A DNA stretch of 7,186 nucleotides from Anaerolineales bacterium UBA1429. Its GTDB lineage: Bacteria; Chloroflexota; Anaerolineae; UBA1429. Of the stretch, positions 5,329 to 7,186 are shown piece by piece; position 1 is the first letter of the stretch, and each line of letters opens with the position of its first letter. The stretch is from assembly GCA_002329325.1 (NCBI GenBank), contig DCTX01000095.1, forward strand, positions 532-7,717. The letters are read 5' to 3'. Below the pieces are notes generated by a model, which ran no database searches, had not been told where the DNA came from, and saw only the letters and a list, made by a program, of their open reading frames with translations. The position numbers were made by a program, and so were the translations under genes.

Positions 5329-6264
5329 ATGTCACCGGTAGTTGTTGGCGTTGGACTGGCCTGTCTGGATGTGCTCATCCGCCTGAAGGACATGCCTACC
5401 TGGGAGGGCGGGGGGCGCATCAGCGCCTTTCGCTTTGACGGCGGTGGCCCCGTGGGGACGGCCATCGTGGCCGTGCAGCGGCTCGGGGTGGAGGCCGGCT
5501 ATGTCGGCACCGCTGGAACCGATCGCGTGGCCGACCTGAAGATGTCGTTCCTCACCGAGTACGGCGTGGACGTGAGCCGCGTCGTGCGGCGAGATGGCCC
5601 GGAGGGCCAGGTCGTGATCGTGTACGTGGACGAAGAGACCGGCGAGCGAACCTTCGCCGGCCTCAGGGGCCTGGGCATGGCGATGCTCGCGCCCGAGGAG
5701 CTGGACCGCGACTATGTGGTCTCTGCCGATTACCTGCATCTGGACGGGTTCCACTACGATGCGGCCATGCAGGCCGCCCGATGGATGAAAGAGGCGGGCA
5801 AGACGGTGGTGTACGACGGCCACAAGACGACGGCCGATTCGGTGCCCCAACCAACGCGAGACATGATCGCGTTGGTGGACGTCTTGATCTGCGGCGAGGG
5901 CTTTGGCTATGCCCTGAGCGGCAAGCGCGATCTGTACGAGGCGGGCGAGGCCATCCTGGGGATGGGCCCCCGCATCGTGGTGCAGACCGAGGGCGCCGGG
6001 GGCAGCTATACCGTCACCAAGGACGAGCGTTTCCACACGCCGGCCTTCCCCGTCGACGTGGTAGATACCACCGGGGCGGGCGATGTCTTTCATGGGGCCT
6101 ATATCGTGGGGCTGCATCACGGCTGGGGGCTGCAGAAGGTGGCCCAGTTCGCCACAGCCGTGTCGGCCATCAAGTGCACCGGTCTGGGCGGGCGTGGGCC
6201 CATCCCCAGTTTCGACCGGGTCATGGCGTTCCTGGCGGAACGCGACATTCATCTCGAGGAGTAG
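5329..6264 (+). CDS. PfkB-family (ribokinase-like) sugar kinase, YihV-like subgroup
   Basis: Expected to phosphorylate with ATP the ketose made by the upstream isomerase. The ATG at 5329 gives MSPVVVGVGLACLDV, a normal PfkB beginning, and 311 residues; GAGG lies four bases upstream. Asp14 is the usual substrate-binding Asp. Signature 1 is GGGPVGTAIVAVQRLG (38-53), with Thr44 where many family members have Asn. Signature 2 is VVDTTGAGDVFHGAYIVGL (244-262), with catalytic base Asp252 and the GAGD anion hole. The C-terminal KCTGLGGRGPIP (282-293) and VVDTTGAGDVFHGA match my recollection of E. coli YihV (6-deoxy-6-sulfofructose kinase) more closely than ribokinase or fructokinase. The aldolase gene begins four bases after the stop, and this gene's last codons contain that gene's Shine-Dalgarno. 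The phosphoryl acceptor is probably a ketose 1-hydroxyl, by inference from the aldolase. Confidence 0.92.
   Translation: MSPVVVGVGLACLDVLIRLKDMPTWEGGGRISAFRFDGGGPVGTAIVAVQRLGVEAGYVGTAGTDRVADLKMSFLTEYGVDVSRVVRRDGPEGQVVIVYVDEETGERTFAGLRGLGMAMLAPEELDRDYVVSADYLHLDGFHYDAAMQAARWMKEAGKTVVYDGHKTTADSVPQPTRDMIALVDVLICGEGFGYALSGKRDLYEAGEAILGMGPRIVVQTEGAGGSYTVTKDERFHTPAFPVDVVDTTGAGDVFHGAYIVGLHHGWGLQKVAQFATAVSAIKCTGLGGRGPIPSFDRVMAFLAERDIHLEE
6256..6261 (+). promoter_or_regulatory. Ribosome binding site of the aldolase gene, inside the kinase gene
   Basis: GAGGAG here encodes the last two Glu codons of the kinase and lies seven bases before the aldolase ATG at 6269. The nested site suggests translational coupling of kinase and aldolase. 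Confidence 0.75.
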
Positions 6265-6268
6265 ACAC

Positions 6269-7117
6269 ATGCCACTCGTATCGTTCGTAGATCAGCTTCA
6301 GCGTGCCAGTCGCGAGCGCTGGGCCATTCCTTTGTTCGACATCTTTGAGAAGCTCGGCGCAGACGGCATCTTTGAGGCCGCCGAAGCCAAGAACGCCCCC
6401 ACCATCGTGGGCACGGGCGGGCGTATGTTCGACCGGCCGGGCGGCAAGGAAATGTGCGCCTATCTGGTGGAGCGGGCCAAGAGCTCCAGCGTCCCCATCA
6501 CCATCTACCTGGATCATGGCGACAGCTTTGAGCGCTGCATCCAGGCCATCCGCCTGGGCTTTACCGACGTCATGTACGATGGCTCGCGGCTGCCCATCGA
6601 GGAGAACATCGAGACGACGCGCCTGGTGGTGCGGGCGGCCCATGCCGTGGGCGTCGGCGTCGAGGCTGAGCTGGGCCATGTGGGCCAGGGCAGCGAGTAT
6701 GAGAGCTTTGGCAGCCGGCGCGAGGGCTTTACCAAGCCGGATGACGTGGAGCGCTTTGTCGAGGCGACGGGCGTCGACTTTTTGGCCATCGCCATCGGCA
6801 GCGCCCATGGCCAGTACAAGGGCACGCCCGAGCTGGACTATGAGCTGCTGACCGAGATCCGGCGCCGTGTGGATACCCCGCTGGTGATGCACGGCGGCTC
6901 CGGCCTCTCCGATGACCAGTTCCGCCAGGCCATCAGCCTGGGCATCGCCAAGGTCAACATCTTTACCGATCTGACCTTGCGGTCGGCGGCGCGCATGCTG
7001 GCGATCGCCAAGAGCGAGACCCCGAGCTTCTTTGGCATGGCCAATGCCATCCGCGAGGGCTTCCGCGAGGGCAGCGAGCACTATCTCGACGTCTTTGGTG
7101 CCACGGGCAAGGCCTAG
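6269..7117 (+). CDS. Class II (zinc) ketose-phosphate aldolase, FbaA/GatY family
   Basis: Likely cleaves the ketose phosphate from the upstream kinase into DHAP and an aldehyde. The 282-residue length is normal for this family (GatY about 284). Zinc ligands are in place: LDHGD (81-85) with catalytic Asp82 and His83, SAHGQYKG (178-185) with His180, and VMHGGSGL (206-213) with His208. VEAELGHVGQG (131-141) carries the conserved Glu134. DHAP-phosphate contacts are expected from Gly209, Ser211 and the KVNIFTDL segment (228-235, Asn230, Thr233). One oddity is in the N-terminal motif: family members usually read AVPAFNV, but here it is AIPLFDIFEKLG (19-30), with Asp24 replacing the conserved Asn. 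The operon context (single kinase, no second phosphorylation) favours a ketose 1-phosphate over fructose 1,6-bisphosphate, which is inference. A glycolytic FBP aldolase or tagatose-bisphosphate aldolase remains possible. Confidence 0.92.
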   Translation: MPLVSFVDQLQRASRERWAIPLFDIFEKLGADGIFEAAEAKNAPTIVGTGGRMFDRPGGKEMCAYLVERAKSSSVPITIYLDHGDSFERCIQAIRLGFTDVMYDGSRLPIEENIETTRLVVRAAHAVGVGVEAELGHVGQGSEYESFGSRREGFTKPDDVERFVEATGVDFLAIAIGSAHGQYKGTPELDYELLTEIRRRVDTPLVMHGGSGLSDDQFRQAISLGIAKVNIFTDLTLRSAARMLAIAKSETPSFFGMANAIREGFREGSEHYLDVFGATGKA

Positions 7118-7186
7118 CGCCTGGCCATCGGGCACCTCGGCGGCGCCGCGGGCGCCCCTCGGGCCGCAGAACGGAAACCATCCCAG
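7118..7186 (+). other. 3' flank of the aldolase gene with a short GC hairpin
   Basis: No gene is supported in the last 69 bases. A short hairpin is possible (GGCGC at 7142-7146 with GCGCC at 7152-7156, 5-base loop), next to an overlapping palindrome at 7140-7149, but there is no T-tract. It may be a weak terminator or simply GC-rich sequence. Whether the operon ends here or continues, for example into a transporter, cannot be seen. Confidence 0.3.

Noticed and set aside
4659..5465. Minus-strand open frame of 268 codons opposite the isomerase and kinase
   Set aside because: It spans parts of two genuine genes and their junction, and its composition is typical of a high-GC shadow frame.
5332..7135. 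Two long minus-strand open frames (5332-6270 and 6221-7135) opposite the kinase and aldolase
   Set aside because: They mirror the two real genes, are rich in His, Gly and Ala, and have no motifs. Antisense codon structure explains them.
1..7186. CRISPR arrays, mobile elements, tRNA or rRNA genes, toxin-antitoxin or defence genes
   Set aside because: I saw no repeat-spacer pattern, transposase, terminal repeats or structured RNA gene; all coding space is accounted for by housekeeping and sugar-metabolism families.

Overview
The window is GC-rich, tightly packed bacterial chromosome. It holds two divergent transcription units separated by a 311-base regulatory gap. Gene content suggests Chloroflexota (a relative of Anaerolineae or Caldilineae). 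The clues are a bL31 with a long C-terminal extension, the order rplU-rpmA-rpmE-DUF1385, and carbohydrate catabolic genes under a LacI-type regulator. No rRNA or other phylogenetic marker confirms this, so the assignment is an inference.

Left half, minus strand (read from about 2545 down to 1): a consensus sigma-70 promoter (TTGACA, 17-base spacer, TATAAT) drives rplU (bL21), rpmA (bL27) and rpmE (bL31). A perfect 12-bp hairpin without a U-tract follows. Then come a DUF1385 (YqhQ-like) membrane protein and the first 151 codons of a malic enzyme, which runs off the window. The two downstream genes overlap by 11 bases and may be read through from the ribosomal promoter.

Middle (2476-2786): this gap holds the rplU promoter and leader, and two tandem plus-strand promoters for the regulator. 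The proximal one is overlapped by a perfect 14-bp palindrome, TGACAACGTTGTCA, which has the half-site layout and central CpG of a LacI-family operator.

Right half, plus strand: a LacI-family repressor is followed by an L-fucose/L-arabinose isomerase-family protein, a PfkB-family sugar kinase and a class II (zinc) ketose-phosphate aldolase. Spacings are 60, 13 and 4 bases. No separate promoter is visible after the repressor gene. Together they read as a complete aldose to ketose to ketose-phosphate to DHAP-plus-aldehyde route, with the repressor probably controlling its own operon through the palindrome. The substrate cannot be read from sequence. The combination (fucose-isomerase fold, YihV-like PfkB kinase, FbaA/GatY-like aldolase) is not the canonical FucI/FucK/FucA set, and it is the most interesting item here. 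No transporter, mobile element, CRISPR array, tRNA or rRNA was seen.
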